Shown: positions 48,465 to 60,346 of the stretch, in pieces
Layout of the letters: the number at the start of each line of letters is the position of its first letter
How positions within the stretch are numbered: the stretch's first letter is position 1
Assembly (NCBI GenBank): GCA_037447655.1
Contig: JBBHKE010002227.1
Span: forward strand, 226,763 to 290,762
Direction of reading: 5' to 3'
Length of the DNA: 64,000 nucleotides
Source: Zygnema cylindricum
Taxonomy: Eukaryota > Streptophyta > Zygnematophyceae > Zygnematales > Zygnemataceae
Position numbers and translations under genes: made by a program
The notes under the pieces: generated by a model
What the model saw: only the letters and a program-made list of their open reading frames with translations
The model's database searches: none
What the model was told of the DNA's origin: nothing

Positions 48465-49486
48465 AAGTCCTCAGAGTGGACAGCTTCCAAGAAGCCTCTA
48501 GGATAATCCTGACCCCTTTGTGTTTAAACAAAAATAACTGCCACCCTGGCAGACAAAAACGCTGACCAACTTCACCCCTGTGAAGACAAGACTCCCCTGA
48601 GTCGATAGCAAAAAGAATCTTTGAATTTGCTCCCCTGAGCAGTAAGTTATGGGGGGTCAAAGTTGACCTTTTGTACAGAAGCTCTCTGGGAGAGGGGGTC
48701 CTATCTTCTAATTTTTCTAAGTCCTATCTCTCTCACAGACTCTATCTACTGATGTACGGAACCAATCAGAATTGAGTTCCGTACGTAAAAGTACAGCCGC
48801 CGGTGTACTTTATGTACGGACATTGTACGACATGCCCTAAATGTCGACACATGTCAAATCCGGATTCGGTGCCATGATCTCCGGAGATTCTACGATCCAA
48901 CGGAATTTCGCCACGCGTCATCCGATGTGGCGATGGCCACAAACCGCCGAAATCTTCCTCCGTGATCTCGGCGCTAATCCCGGCCGTCCGATTAAATTCA
49001 GATTTAATCGTGGCCGTAATAAATACATGCGCGGTATTTATTTCACTTCCGAAACAAATGCGCGGTATTGATTCGTAATCCGTACTGTCATTCGTACCGG
49101 ATCTATGCATCCCGTAAATCATAACAGTTAAATGAATTATCGTACGTATTATAATTTATATAATTATCAAACTATATATCGTGTAATACTACTGCTAGAT
49201 CTAATGGCTAAGGCTACCGGCTATTTCCTGTCTGCCGGCCGGTAGGTACAAGGATCAAATCCTGCCGCCGGCACATTCCTTTTAAATAAATAAATAAACC
49301 CTAGTATAAAATTCCCGTAAACCTCAGGATAGCCAAGGTAGCCATGGCTCTAGCTTCCTCTCCAATTTCTCAGTGACTGCGACAAGTTTGAGATTTGGAG
49401 AGAGAAGTTAGAGGTAGACTGCCTCGGCTTCTTTCTATATTTCTATTTAGACCTAGAAAATACTAATAAAACCATTAGTTTCTACA
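48445..49486 (-). repeat. 5' LTR of the intact copia element
   Basis: Same length as the 3' LTR and about four differences from it. It carries the gag ATG 20 nt before its end, and the hairpin cluster at 48538-48641. Confidence 0.95.
48538..48641 (-). promoter_or_regulatory. Four-hairpin leader cluster with AGGG-type loops
   Basis: In transcript order: TGCTC-AGGG-GAGCA (48641-48628), GACTC-AGGG-GAGTC (48603-48590), CTTCAC-AGGG-GTGAAG (48585-48570) and CTGCCA-GGG-TGGCAG (48552-48538). All stems are perfect. They lie about 75-180 nt before the gag ATG, in the transcribed part of the LTR. Equivalent hairpins with changed but paired stems are in the other LTRs. Confidence 0.75.
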
Positions 49487-49498
49487 AGGGGAGCTAGG

Positions 49499-50688
49499 TG
49501 TTGAAATTTAAGTATTTTCTAGGTCTAGAGATTGTAAAATAAAAGACAAAAAAGGGACACTGACAGCCTGCCTCTCACTCTTCACTCAAGTCCTCACACT
49601 TGTCCCAGTCACTGAAAACTTGAAGGGGAGTAAGATCCATGGCTTCCTAGGCTGTCGAAAGAGGACAAGAAGATAAATCTTGATAGAGTTATTTAAAAGG
49701 TTTGTCAGACCCAAGATTTGATCTTGCAACCTGATGTCCGTCAAATTGGCCATTAGCTTTAACCTATAGGTCTAGGATCAGTGTTACGATATAATAGGTT
49801 TGACAGATATTTTAATTGTTACACGTATACTAGTTCGTTTAACGAGAAATAGATACGTAATGCATAGATACAGTTTTGTATTGTACGGAGTACGATTTAA
49901 TGTATTATATGAAACGGATACCGCGCATTTGTTTCGAATGCGAAACAAATATCGCGTGTATATTTTCAACGGCTACTATTGTATCCGGTTTTGATCAGAC
50001 GGCCACGATAGGCGTCGCGATCACGAAATCTGTACTTTTGGCGTTTTTCAGTCATCGCCATGTTATGTGACACGTGGCGTGATAACATTGGATTGCGGCA
50101 ATTCCGGAGATTACAGGAACGAATCCCGAAATGACACGTGTCGACATTTTGGCCATGTTGTACGATGGTCGTACAGAAAGTACACCGGTACATGTACATT
50201 TATGTACGACACAGTAATTTGATTGGCGCCGTACGTCAGTAGATAAAGTTTTAGAGAGGGAATAGGACTTAGAAAATTTAGTAGGTAGCAGTCTCTCTGC
50301 GAGAGAGCTTCTGAACAAAAGGCAAACTTTGGTCAGCCATAACTATCAATTTACTTGACCATTTTCAGTGATTCTTTTTGCTCCGGACTTAGGGGAGTCC
50401 ACGCTACATAAGGGTGTAGTCCGTCAGAGTTTTTGTTTGCCAGGGTGGCGGTATTTCTAAGGGAAATTCAAAGTGGGTGAATGTGTCCAAATCTCTTATT
50501 CTATATTTGCATTCTGTGGTAGAACTCAGCACACAGAAAGTGTTATTTCACAGAGGTGAAGTTGTTTTGGGGTTCTGACTGTCAAGGGGTCAGTCATTTG
50601 GGTTTATATCAAGTGGGAGTCGGCACTATCTAGATTAGCTTCTTTTGGATCTGAGATTTCTGTGGGCAATAGAGAAAACAGAGTTTCA
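49499..50688 (+). repeat. Solo copia LTR with perfect CTAGG duplication
   Basis: Starts TGTTGAAATTTAAG and ends GAGTTTCA. CTAGG flanks it at 49494-49498 and 50689-50693. It sits in the gag of element C, seven bases from the AGGGG duplication of the intact copia element. Hairpins GGACTTAGGGGAGTCC (50385-50400), CTACATAAGGGTGTAG (50404-50419) and arms TGACTG/CAGTCA (50576-50596) are present. Confidence 0.93.
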
Positions 50689-50693
50689 CTAGG

Positions 50694-52288
50694 CTCTTGG
50701 CTACGGTTCCACATGTGGGGGCTATAACTGAACCAAAAACTGAAGAAAATGACAGAAAAATATGGGAATATAAAAACGCTATAGCAAAACATCTCATACT
50801 TAGATATGTGTCTAAGTCCATAGCTATCACTCTTTGAAGTCTAATTAAGTCTTCGGAAAAATCTGGGAAACACTGATTCAGATTTATAAGAGTGAGACTA
50901 TACCGAGGCAGCAGTTAGTAACCCAAGAAATAGAGGCCTATGTTTATAAAGGCGGTAGCATGATAGAGTTTTGTAGTGATATTGTTGTGTTTTATGTTGA
51001 ACTAGCTAGTGCGGGATATGTAGTATCTGATGAGAGAAAGATTAATACATTAATCATGAGGCTCCCAGATGAGTACGAAGATATTATTTACCGTATGCAG
51101 GGAATGGATGTCTCTTCATGGACATAGAGCATTACCATGGGGATAATTCTTGTGAGGGAAAGCACTTTGGAGCTTCGTATGGGAAATGAAGAGTGACTGC
51201 ATTTACAGCTGGTGGTGACTGGCGGAAGCGTGATGTGAGGATCGGCGGTGATGAGCCAAAGCGTGATTAGAGGAACAAAGACAAAGGTAAACCTTATAGG
51301 AACTTTTGTAGAAAGAGAGGGAGAGGAAAAGAAAGGGGGGCTTTAAAAAATGGGTTTGCTTCTTTTGTAGAGAACCGGGTCACTATATGGAGAAGTGTCC
51401 TCGTTTGGAAGAACTTAGAAGTTGGAGTGTGAATGAGGAGGAAGAAAGGGAAGAGGAGAAAGAGGATGAAGAAATCTTGGAGCTTCTTCACATCGGTAGA
51501 ATGGAGAAGAGAGAAATATACACAAAAATTCCACGAATGCAACAATGTGCTTTTGGAGGTATAAGGGAATTAAAGAGAGTGGAGGTACTTGAGGATGTCG
51601 AGGAGTGTAGAGTGTCTGACTTAGAAATGAGAAAGTCAGATCTAGGATCCATAAGTAAAAACGGGAAAGATAAAATTAATGAGGATAATTTTATAGATTC
51701 TTTGGAAACTGAAAATTGGTCGAAAATGGAGACTTCAACGGATTCCGAGGAAAGGGGAGAAGTAAATCTACAGGGGGCTCTAAAGGATAAGGGAGAAGAG
51801 AAATGTTTAATGAAAGGTTTAGGGGAGGAGAAATATTTTTTGGGAATAAAAATAGAAAGTGATACTGGAAAGAAATTGATGGGAGAGAGTGAGGAAAGTT
51901 CAATTCTTGGGGGTAATGGGTTTAACATCACTAAAGGGAGTGATGGCATTAATAAAGGTGTGCCTGTAAAAGGGTTAGCATCTGGGTGTGTGTTGCAGAT
52001 TGGAAATGGGGCTGGTTGTTTGGATTGCAAGAGGGAAATTAGATTTAGTGTGGATGGAAAGGAGATGAGGTGGATAAAATCTTGGCTCGGATTTATGAAA
52101 AGTGGGATACTAAATAAAATGTGTGGTACAATTATTATTCCGGTTCATCAAATTCAGTGTTTAAATACGAGAATATTTTTCTTGAGTTTTATGAAAAGAA
52201 AAGGAAAAAAAAGAGAAAAAAAATGGGGAGGGGTGTTTGTTATTTGTTTGTGGGAGTTGAAATGAAAATAGACTAGAAAATAAGGGAG
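50694..52288 (+). pseudogene. Element C body: gag-only derivative, continued
   Basis: Continues the gag of 42750-43051. Decayed frames carry KHLILRYVSKSIAI-like and LPDEYEDIIYRMQGMD-like codons. The zinc-knuckle region follows (degenerate, PGHYMEKC), then an acidic stretch (EEEREEEKEDEEILELLHIGRME). From 51387 a 292-codon frame is open. Its end retains short RT/RNase H vestiges (GEEKYFLGIKIE, ASGCVLQIGNGAG, KEMRWIKSW) joined directly to gag. Protease core, integrase and most RT are missing: an internally deleted element. Confidence 0.8.
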
Positions 52289-53300
52289 TGTTGGTATTTG
52301 AGTATTTTCTAGGTCTATTATGATAGAAAAAAAGACCAGATGCAGCCTGCCTCTAACTCCCATCTCCAAGCCCCCACACTTGTCGTAGTCACTGAAGGCT
52401 GGATTGGGAGCTAAAGCCATGGTTGCCTACGCTCACTAGAGAAGACAGGTTGATTTAGGTAGATGTACCAAAAGGTACTTGACGGACCCAGGAATTGATC
52501 CTGGTACCTGCCGTCCGTTAAGTCACCCGTAGCCGGTAACTTTGTCCGTTTAGTCTAGGACTAGTGCTAAGGTATATTGGGTTTGATATGTATAAAACAT
52601 GTACACGTAGGATTTTCCGTTTAACCGGATTACGGTTTATTGGACATAAAAACAGTTGTACTATTAGTATCGGACGAAACAAATAGCACGGACATTTGTT
52701 TCGACGGTCCGTATTAAATACCGATATCAATCGGACGGCCGTGGTTAGCCTCGGCTTCGCGGAAAGGACAATTTAGTTGTTTGCGGACTCCGCCACTCTG
52801 GATGACACGTGGCAACATCATACAGGTTTACGAAATCTCCGTAACGTAATCAGCAAATTCGGATGTGACAAATGTCGCATAATGGCGACGGCGTACAATG
52901 TCCGTACATAAAGTACACCAGCATCTGTACTTTATTGTACATTACAGTCCTCTGATTGGTCAGTACCTCAGTACTAGAGGGTTTAGAGAGGGGTTAAGGA
53001 CTTAGAATATTTTGGGTAGGTAGCCGCCTTTCGAAAATAGTATCTTGTATAAAAGGCAAACTTTGGTCAGCCATATCAATTAATTCAGTTGACCATTTTC
53101 ATTGATTCTTTTTGCTACGGACTCAAGGGAGTTCACGCTACACAGAGGTGTAGTCGGTCAAAGTCTTTGCCTGCCTGGGTGGCTGCATTTTTAAGGGAAA
53201 GTCAAAGTGGGTGAATGTGTCCAAATCTCATATTCTAACTTTGCATTCTGTGGTGCAACTGAGCTCACAGAAAGTCTTATTTCACAAGGGTGAAGCTGTA
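52289..53300 (+). repeat. 3' LTR of element C, 3'-truncated
   Basis: Starts TGTTGGTATTTGAG after the polypurine tract and stops at GGTGAAGCTGTA, about 130 bp short. The next LTR starts at 53301. The same truncated junction recurs at 60346/60347. Confidence 0.88.
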
Positions 53301-54436
53301 TGCTTATTTTTGAGTATTTTCTATGTCTATTAGGATAGAAAAAGAGCACAGGCAGCCTGCCTCTAACTCCCTTCTCAAAGCCCCCACAGTTGTCGTTGTC
53401 AATAAAGGCTGGATTGACAGCTAGAGCTATGGCTGCCCAAGCTCACTAGAGAGGACATGGGTTGATTTAGGTATGTGTACCAAAAGGTACTAGACGAGCC
53501 CAAGAATTGATCCTGGTACCTTCCGTCCGTCAAGTGACCCGTAGCCGGTAGCTTTGTCCGTTTAATGTAGGACTAGTGCTAAGGTATATTGGGTTTGATA
53601 TGTATATAAACATCTACACGTAGGATTTTCCATTTAACTAGATTACGGTTTATCAGACATAGAAACAGTTGTACTATTAGTACCGGACGAAACAAATCGT
53701 ACGGACATTTGTTTCGACGATCCGCATTAAATACCGATATCAATCGGATGGCTCTGGTTAGCTTCGGCTTCGCGGAAAGGACAATTTGGCGGTTTGCGGT
53801 CTCCACCACTCTGGATGACACGTGGCAACATCATACGGGTTTACGGAATCTCTGGAACGGGATACAACAAATCCGGATGTGACAAATGTCGCATAATGAC
53901 GACTTCATACATGTCCATACAAAAAGTACAGCGACATCTGTACTTTCTTGTACGGTACAGTCCTGTGATTGGTCAGTACCTCAGTACTAGAATGTTTAGA
54001 GAGGGGTTTAGGACTTAGAATATTTTTGGGTAGGAAGCCGCCTCTCCGAGAGAGCATCTTGTATAAATGGCAAACTTTGGCCAGCCATAACTATTAACTC
54101 AATTGACCAAATTCAGTGATTCTTTTTGCTGCGGACTCAAGAGAATCCACGCTACATAGGTGTGTAGTCGGTCAGAGTGTTTGCTTGCCAGGGTGGCTGC
54201 ATTTCTAAGGGAAAGTAAAAGTGGGTGAATGTGTCCAAATCTCATATTCTAACTTTGCATTCTGTGGTAGAACTGAGCACACACAATGTCTTATTTCACA
54301 GGGGTGAAGCTGTAATGGGGTGTCGATTTTCAAGGGGTCAATCATTTGGGTTTATATAAACTTGGAGTCGGCTCTATCTAGATTAACTTCTTTTGATCTG
54401 CGAATTCTGTGTGGCAATGGAGCCCATGGAATTTCA
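53301..54436 (+). repeat. LTR, array copy 1
   Basis: TGCTTATTTTTGAG (a variant of TGTTGATATTTGAG) to GGAATTTCA, 1136 bp. Matches 60347-61482 at a constant offset of 7046 bp. Contains TATAAAT near 54061 and the leader hairpins. Confidence 0.9.
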
Positions 54437-56291
54437 GGTTATAGGCCCACCATCTAAGGTGCCTATGTTCAATGGAACATACTTCACTTATTGGGAGTTC
54501 ACGATGGAGGGATTACTTTTCGAGAAGCACTTATGGGGATTTTTTTCGTGATAAGTGAGATGTCCGCCACTCGGCTTTGGAGGAGCTTACTATGGAGAAA
54601 CATCTGAGGCTGCCCAGAATATCAACCGAAGTTCAGATGCAACGGAAGGTAAAGGGAAAAACCTTGCCGTGGATAGGGAAATACGGGAGAAGGAAAAAGG
54701 GACACCTATGGTGAGGGGAGCTAGGCTCTCACCTATGGTACCACCTGTAGGGATTAAAACTGAAGAAAATGACAAGAAAATATGGGAATACAAAAACACT
54801 ATAGCAAAACATCTCATACTTAGATATGTGTCTAAGTCGATAGCTATAACTCTTTTATATCTAACCAAGTCTTCGGAAATCTAGGAAACACTAGTTTAGA
54901 TTTATAAGAGTGAGTCTATACAGAGGCAGCAATTAGTAAAACAGGAAATAGAGGCCTATGTTTATAAAGGCGGTAGCATGATAGAGTTTTGCAATGATAT
55001 TGCAGCATTATATGTTCAGCTTGCAAGTGCGGGATATGTAGAATCTTAGGAGAGAAAGATTAATACACTAATCATGAAGCTTCTAGATGAGTACGAAGAT
55101 ATCATTTACCGTATGCAGGGAATGGATGGCTCCTCATGGACTTGGAGCATTACCATGGGGATAATTCTTGTGAGGGAAAGCGCTTTGGAGCTTCGTCGGG
55201 GAAGTGACAGGGTGACTGCATTTAAAGCTGGTGGTGACTGGCGGAAGCGTGATATGAGGAATGGCGGTGACGAGCGGAAGCGTGATGAGAGGAAGAATGA
55301 CAAAGGTAAACCTTATCAGAACTTCGGTGGAAAGAGAGGGAGAGGAAAAGAAAGGGGAGCTTTGAAAAAAGGGGTTTGCTTCGCTTTTAGGAAACCGGGT
55401 CACTTTATGGAGGAGTGTCTTTGTTTGGAAGAACTTAGAAGTTGGTATGTGAATGAGGAGGAAGAAGGGGAAGAGGAGAAAGAGGATGAAGAAATCTTGG
55501 AGCTTCTTCACATCGGTAGAATGGAGAAGAGAGAAAAGTACACAGAAATTCCACGAAGACAACAGTGTGCTTTTGGAGGTATAAGGGAAGTAAAGGGAAG
55601 GGAGGTACTTGAGGGAGTTAGACATGATGTGGATGTCAAGGAGTGTAGAAAGTTTGACTTAGAAATGAGTAAGTCGGATCTAGGATCAATTATTGAAAAA
55701 GGGAAAAATAAAAATAATGAGGATAATTTTATAGATATTTTGGAAAAAGAAAACTGGTTGGAAAAGGAGACCTACGGATTCCGAGGATAGGGGAGAAGGG
55801 AAATATTTAATGAAAGGTTTAGGGGAGAAGAAATATTTCTTGAGAATAAAAATAGAAAGTGATAGTGGAAAGAAATCAATGGGATAGAGTGAGGAAAGTT
55901 CAATTTCTGGGGGTAATGGTTTTGGCATCACTAAAGAGAGTGATGGCATTTATGAAGGTGTGCTTGTAAAAGGGTTAGCATCTGGGTGTGTGTTGCAGAT
56001 TGGAAATGGGGCTGGCTGTTTGGATTGCAAGAGGGAAATTGGATTTAGTGTGGATGGAAAGGAGATGCGGTGGATAAAATCTTGGCTCGGATTTAGAAAA
56101 GTGGGATGCTAAATAAAATGCGTGGTCCAATTATTATTTTGGTTCATCCAAAGCACTGTTGTAAATACGAGAGTAATTTTCTTAAGTTTATGAAAGGTAA
56201 AGGAAAAAGTAAAAGAAAAAAAAGGGGTAGGGGATGTTTGTTTATTTGTTTGTGGAAGTTGAAAGGAAAATAGACTAGAAAATAAGGGGAG
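54417..56291 (+). pseudogene. Gag-only (TR-GAG-like) body 1
   Basis: ATG at 54417 in the LTR. The N-terminus MEPMEFQVIGPPSKVPMF, GTYFTYWEFTMEG runs to a stop after LWGFFS. Further frames: 54555-54884 (KHLILRYVSKSIAITLL) and 55074-55790 (LLDEYEDIIYRMQGMD, the knuckle-like CFAFRKPGHFMEEC with its second Cys changed to Phe, and acidic EEEEGEEEKEDEE). The PBS 54437-54451 has one mismatch. RT/RNase H vestiges lie near the end. No integrase. Confidence 0.85.
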
Positions 56292-57429
56292 TGTTGATAT
56301 TTGAGTATTTTCTAGGTCTATTAGGATAGAAAAAGAGCAGAGGCAACCTGCCTCTAACTCCCTTCTCTAAGCCCCCACACTTGTCGTAGTCACTGAAGGC
56401 TGGATTGGGAGCTAGAGCCATGGCTGCCTAAGCTCACTAGAGAAGACAGGGGTTGATTTAGGTAGATGTACCAAAAGGTACTAGACGGACCAAGGAATTG
56501 ATCCTGGTATCTGCCGTCCGTCAAGTCACCCGTAGCCGGTAGCTTTGTCCGTTTAGTCTAGGACTAGTGCTAAGGTATATTCGGTTTGATATGTATATAA
56601 ACATCTACACGTAGGATTTTCCATTTAACTAGATTACGGTTTATCGCACATAGAAACAGTTGTACTATTAGTAACGGACGAAACAAATCGTACGGACATT
56701 TGTTTCGACGGTCCGTATTAAATACCGATATCAATCGGACGGCCGTGGTTAGCGTCGGCTTCACGGAAAGGACAGTTTGGCGGTTTGCGGACTCCGCCAC
56801 TCCGGATGACACGTGGCAACATCATACGGGTTTACGAAATCTCCGGAACGGGAGACAACATATCCGGATGTGACAAATATCGCATAATGGCGACGTCGTA
56901 CACTGTCCGTACAAAAAGTATACCGACATCTGTACTTTCTTGTACGGTACAGTCCTCTGATTGATCAATACCTCAGTACTAGAAGGTTTAGAGAGGGGTT
57001 TAGGACTTAGAATAATTTTGGGTAGGTAGCCGCCTCTCCGAGAGAGCATCTTGTATAAATGGCAAACTTTGGCGAGCCATAACTATTAACTGAGTTGACC
57101 AAATTCAGTGATTCTTTTTGCTGCGGACTTAGGGGAGTCCAAGCTACAAAGGAATGTTGTCGGTTAGAGTGTTTGCCTGCCAGGGTGGCTTCATTTCTAA
57201 GGGAAAGTCAAAGTGGGTGAATGTGTCCAAATCTCATATTCTAACTTTGCATTTTGTGGTGGAACTGAGCACACAGAAAGTCTTATTTCACAAGGGTGAA
57301 GTTGTAATGGGGTTCTGATTGTCAAGGGGTCAATCATTTGGGTTTATATCAAGTTGGAGTTGGCACTATCTAGATTAGCTTCTTTTTGATCTGCGAATTA
57401 TGTGTGGCAATGGAGGCCATAGAATATCA
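56292..57429 (+). repeat. LTR shared between bodies 1 and 2
   Basis: TGTTGATATTTGAG to GAATATCA, 1138 bp. It follows the polypurine tract of body 1 and precedes the PBS of body 2, so a single LTR serves both, the hallmark of a tandem array. Hairpin GGACTTAGGGGAGTCC near 57125-57140. Confidence 0.92.
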
Positions 57430-59308
57430 GGTTATGGGCCCACCATCTAGGGTGCCTATGTTCGATGGAACTGACTTCACTTATTGGGAGTTAACAATGG
57501 AGGGATTGCTTTTCGAGGAGCACTTATGGGGAATTGTTTCGGGACAAGTGAAGTGTCTGCCACCAGGCTTTGGATGAGCTCACTATGGAGAATCATTTGG
57601 GGCTGCCCAGAAAACCAACCGGAGTTCAGATGCAACGGAAGGTGAAGGGAAAATCATTACAGTGGAAGGGGAAATAGGGGAGAAGGATAACGGGACACCT
57701 ATGGTGAGGGGAGCTAGGCTTTCAGTCACGGTTCCACTTGTGGGGGTTATAACTGAACCAAAAAATGAAAAAAATGATAGGAAAATTTGGGAATATATAA
57801 ACACTATAGCAAAACATCTCATACTTAGATATGTGTCTAAGTCCATAGCTATCACTCTTTTAAGTCTAACTTAGTCTTCGGAAATTTGGGAAACACTAAT
57901 TCAGATTTCTAAGAGTGAGACTATACAGAGGAAGCAATTAGTAAAACAGGAAATAGAGGCCTATGTTTATAAAGGCGGTAGCATGATAGAGTTTTGCAAT
58001 GATATTGCTGCTTTATATGTTGAGCTAGCTAGTGCAAGATATGTAGAATCTGAGGAGAGGAAGATTAATACACTAATCATGAAGCTCCCAGAATAGTACT
58101 AAGACATCATTTACTGTATGCAGGGAATGGATGTCTCCTCATGGACTTGGAGCATTACCAAGGGGATAATTCTTGTGAGGGAATGCACTCTGGAGCTTCG
58201 TAGGGGAAGTGAAAGGGTGATTGCATTTACAGCTGGTGGTGATTGGCGAAAGCGTGATGTGAGGAACGGCGGTGACGAGCGGAAGCGTGATGAGGGGAAG
58301 AAAGACAAAGGTTAACCTTATCGGAACTTCGGTGGAAAGAGAGGGAGAGGAAAAGAAAGGGGATCTTTGAAAAAAGGGGTTTGCTTTGCTTGTAGGAAAC
58401 CGGGTCACTATATGGAGTGTCCTTGTTTGGAAGATTTTAGAAGTTGGTAAGTGAATGAGGATGAAGAAGGGGAAGAGGAGAAAGAGGATGAAGAAATCTT
58501 GGAGCTTCTTCATATTGGTAGAATGGAGAAAAGAGAAAAGTACACAAAAATTCCACGATGGCAACAATGTGCTTTTGGAGGTATAAGTGAAGTAAAGAGA
58601 GAGGAGGTACTTGAGGATGTCGAGGAGTGTAAAGTGTATGACTTAGAAATGAAAAAGTCAGATCTAGCATCCATAAGTGAAAACGGGAGAGATAAAATTA
58701 ATGAGGATAATTTTATAGGTATTTTGGAATTAGAAAACTGGTCGGAAAGGGAGACCTCAACGGATTCCGAGGAAAGGGAAGAAGTGAAACTAGAAGGGGT
58801 TTTTAAGGATAAGGGAGAAGAGGAATATTTAATGAAAGGTTTAGGGGAGGAGAAATATTTATTGGGAATAAATTTAGAAAGAGAGAGTGGAAAGAAATCC
58901 ATAGGAGAGAGTGAGGAAAGTTTAATTATTGAGGGTAATGGGTTTGACATCACTAAAGGGAGTGATGGCATTTATAAAGGTGCGCCTGTAAAAGGGTTAG
59001 CATCAGGGTGTGTATTGCAGATTGGAGATGGGGCTGATTGTTTGAATTCCAAGAGGGAAAGTGGATTTAGTGTGGATGGAAAAGAGATGAGGTGGATAAA
59101 ATCTTTGCTCAGATTAATGATCAGTGGGATGCTAAATGAAATGTGTGATGCAATTATTATTTCATTTCATCTTATGCATTGTTTTAAATACGAGAGCATT
59201 TCTCTTAAGTTATATAAAAGGAAAAATAAAAGAAAAAGGAAAAAGGGGAGGGAGTGTTTTGTTTATTTTGTTTGAGTTGAAAGGATGTAGACTAGAAAAT
59301 AAGGGGAG
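57410..59308 (+). pseudogene. Gag-only (TR-GAG-like) body 2
   Basis: Starts MEAIEYQVMGPPSRVPMF at 57410. The PBS 57430-57444 matches the tRNA 15 of 15. The knuckle near 58380 reads CFACRKPGHYMEC, two residues short. 58451-59275 is open for 274 codons, including the acidic segment and RT/RNase H vestiges (GEEKYLLGINLE, GCVLQIGDGA, MRWIKSLL). Multiple stops occur upstream. Confidence 0.85.
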
Positions 59309-60346
59309 TGTTGATATTTGGGTATTTTCTAGGTCTTTACTAGATAGAAAAAAAGTAGAGGCAGTGTGCCTCTAACTCCCTTCTCCAAGCCCCCACACTT
59401 GTTGTAGCCACTAAAGGCTGGGTAGGGTGATAGAGCCATGGCTACCTAAAGCTTTGTAGCAGACAGGTAGCACAAATTAGATGGGTTTACCAAAAGTATT
59501 GACAGATCCAGGAATTGATCCTAGATCCTACCGTCCGTCAATATAGCCGTTAGCTTTGTCCGTTTAGTCTAGGACTAGTGCTAGGACATACAGGGTTTGA
59601 TAATTATATAAATATGTACGCGTAGACAAATTCATTTAACGGCGCAAAAAGATTCTTAGTACATAGAAACAGTTTAGTGTTGTACGGTTTACGCGAAACA
59701 AATAGCGCGCATTTGTTTCGACGGCGAAACAAATACCGCGCACATATTTTCGACAGGTAAGAATGAATACCGAATTTAATCGACGGCCGTGGTGCTAGCC
59801 GAGATTCCGGAATAGCCCCTTTGGCGTTTTTTGACGCCGCCACTCTGAATGACACGTGGAAATGCGCTGGAGGATTGCGGAATCTCCGGAGCGCAAGATA
59901 ACAAGTTTGGATGTGACATTTGTCACCCGTATGGTCCTGCCATACAGTTGCTGTACAGAAAGTACTCCGACGCCTATACTTTTATGTACGATACAGTCCT
60001 GCGATTGGCGTCGTACTTCAATAGAAGGGTTTAGAGAGGGACTAGGACTTAGAATTTTTTTGGAAGGTAGCTGACTCTCCCAGGGAGCACCTTGTATAAA
60101 TGGCAAACTTTGGCTAGCCATAACAATCAATTCAGTTGACCAATTTCAGTGATTCTTGTTGCTATAGACTCAAGGGAGTTCACGCTACACAGTGTATAGT
60201 CGGCTAGAGTCTTTGCCTGCCAGGGTGGCTGCATTTTTAAGGGAAATTCAAAGTGGGTGAATGTGTCCAAATCTCATATTCTAACTTTGCATTCTATGGT
60301 GCAACTGAGCACACAGAAAGTCTTATTTCACAAGGGTGAAGCTGTA
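59309..60346 (+). repeat. LTR, TTTGGG subtype, 3'-truncated
   Basis: Starts TGTTGATATTTGGG like 3002 and 63356 and stops at GGTGAAGCTGTA, the same breakpoint as 53300. Confidence 0.88.

Larger units (their letters stand above)
43052..49486 (-). mobile_element. Nearly intact Ty1/copia retrotransposon
   Basis: Complete structure on the minus strand: 5' LTR 48445-49486, PBS, gag-pol, polypurine tract, 3' LTR 43052-44093. Both LTRs are 1042 bp, and I see only about four differences by eye, so insertion is recent. The target duplication AGGGG is perfect (43047-43051 and 49487-49491). It sits in the gag of element C. One in-frame TAG (about 48043) and one frameshift (about 46158) break the single gag-pol ORF, so it is not autonomous as assembled. 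Either lesion could be a sequencing error. Confidence 0.96.
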
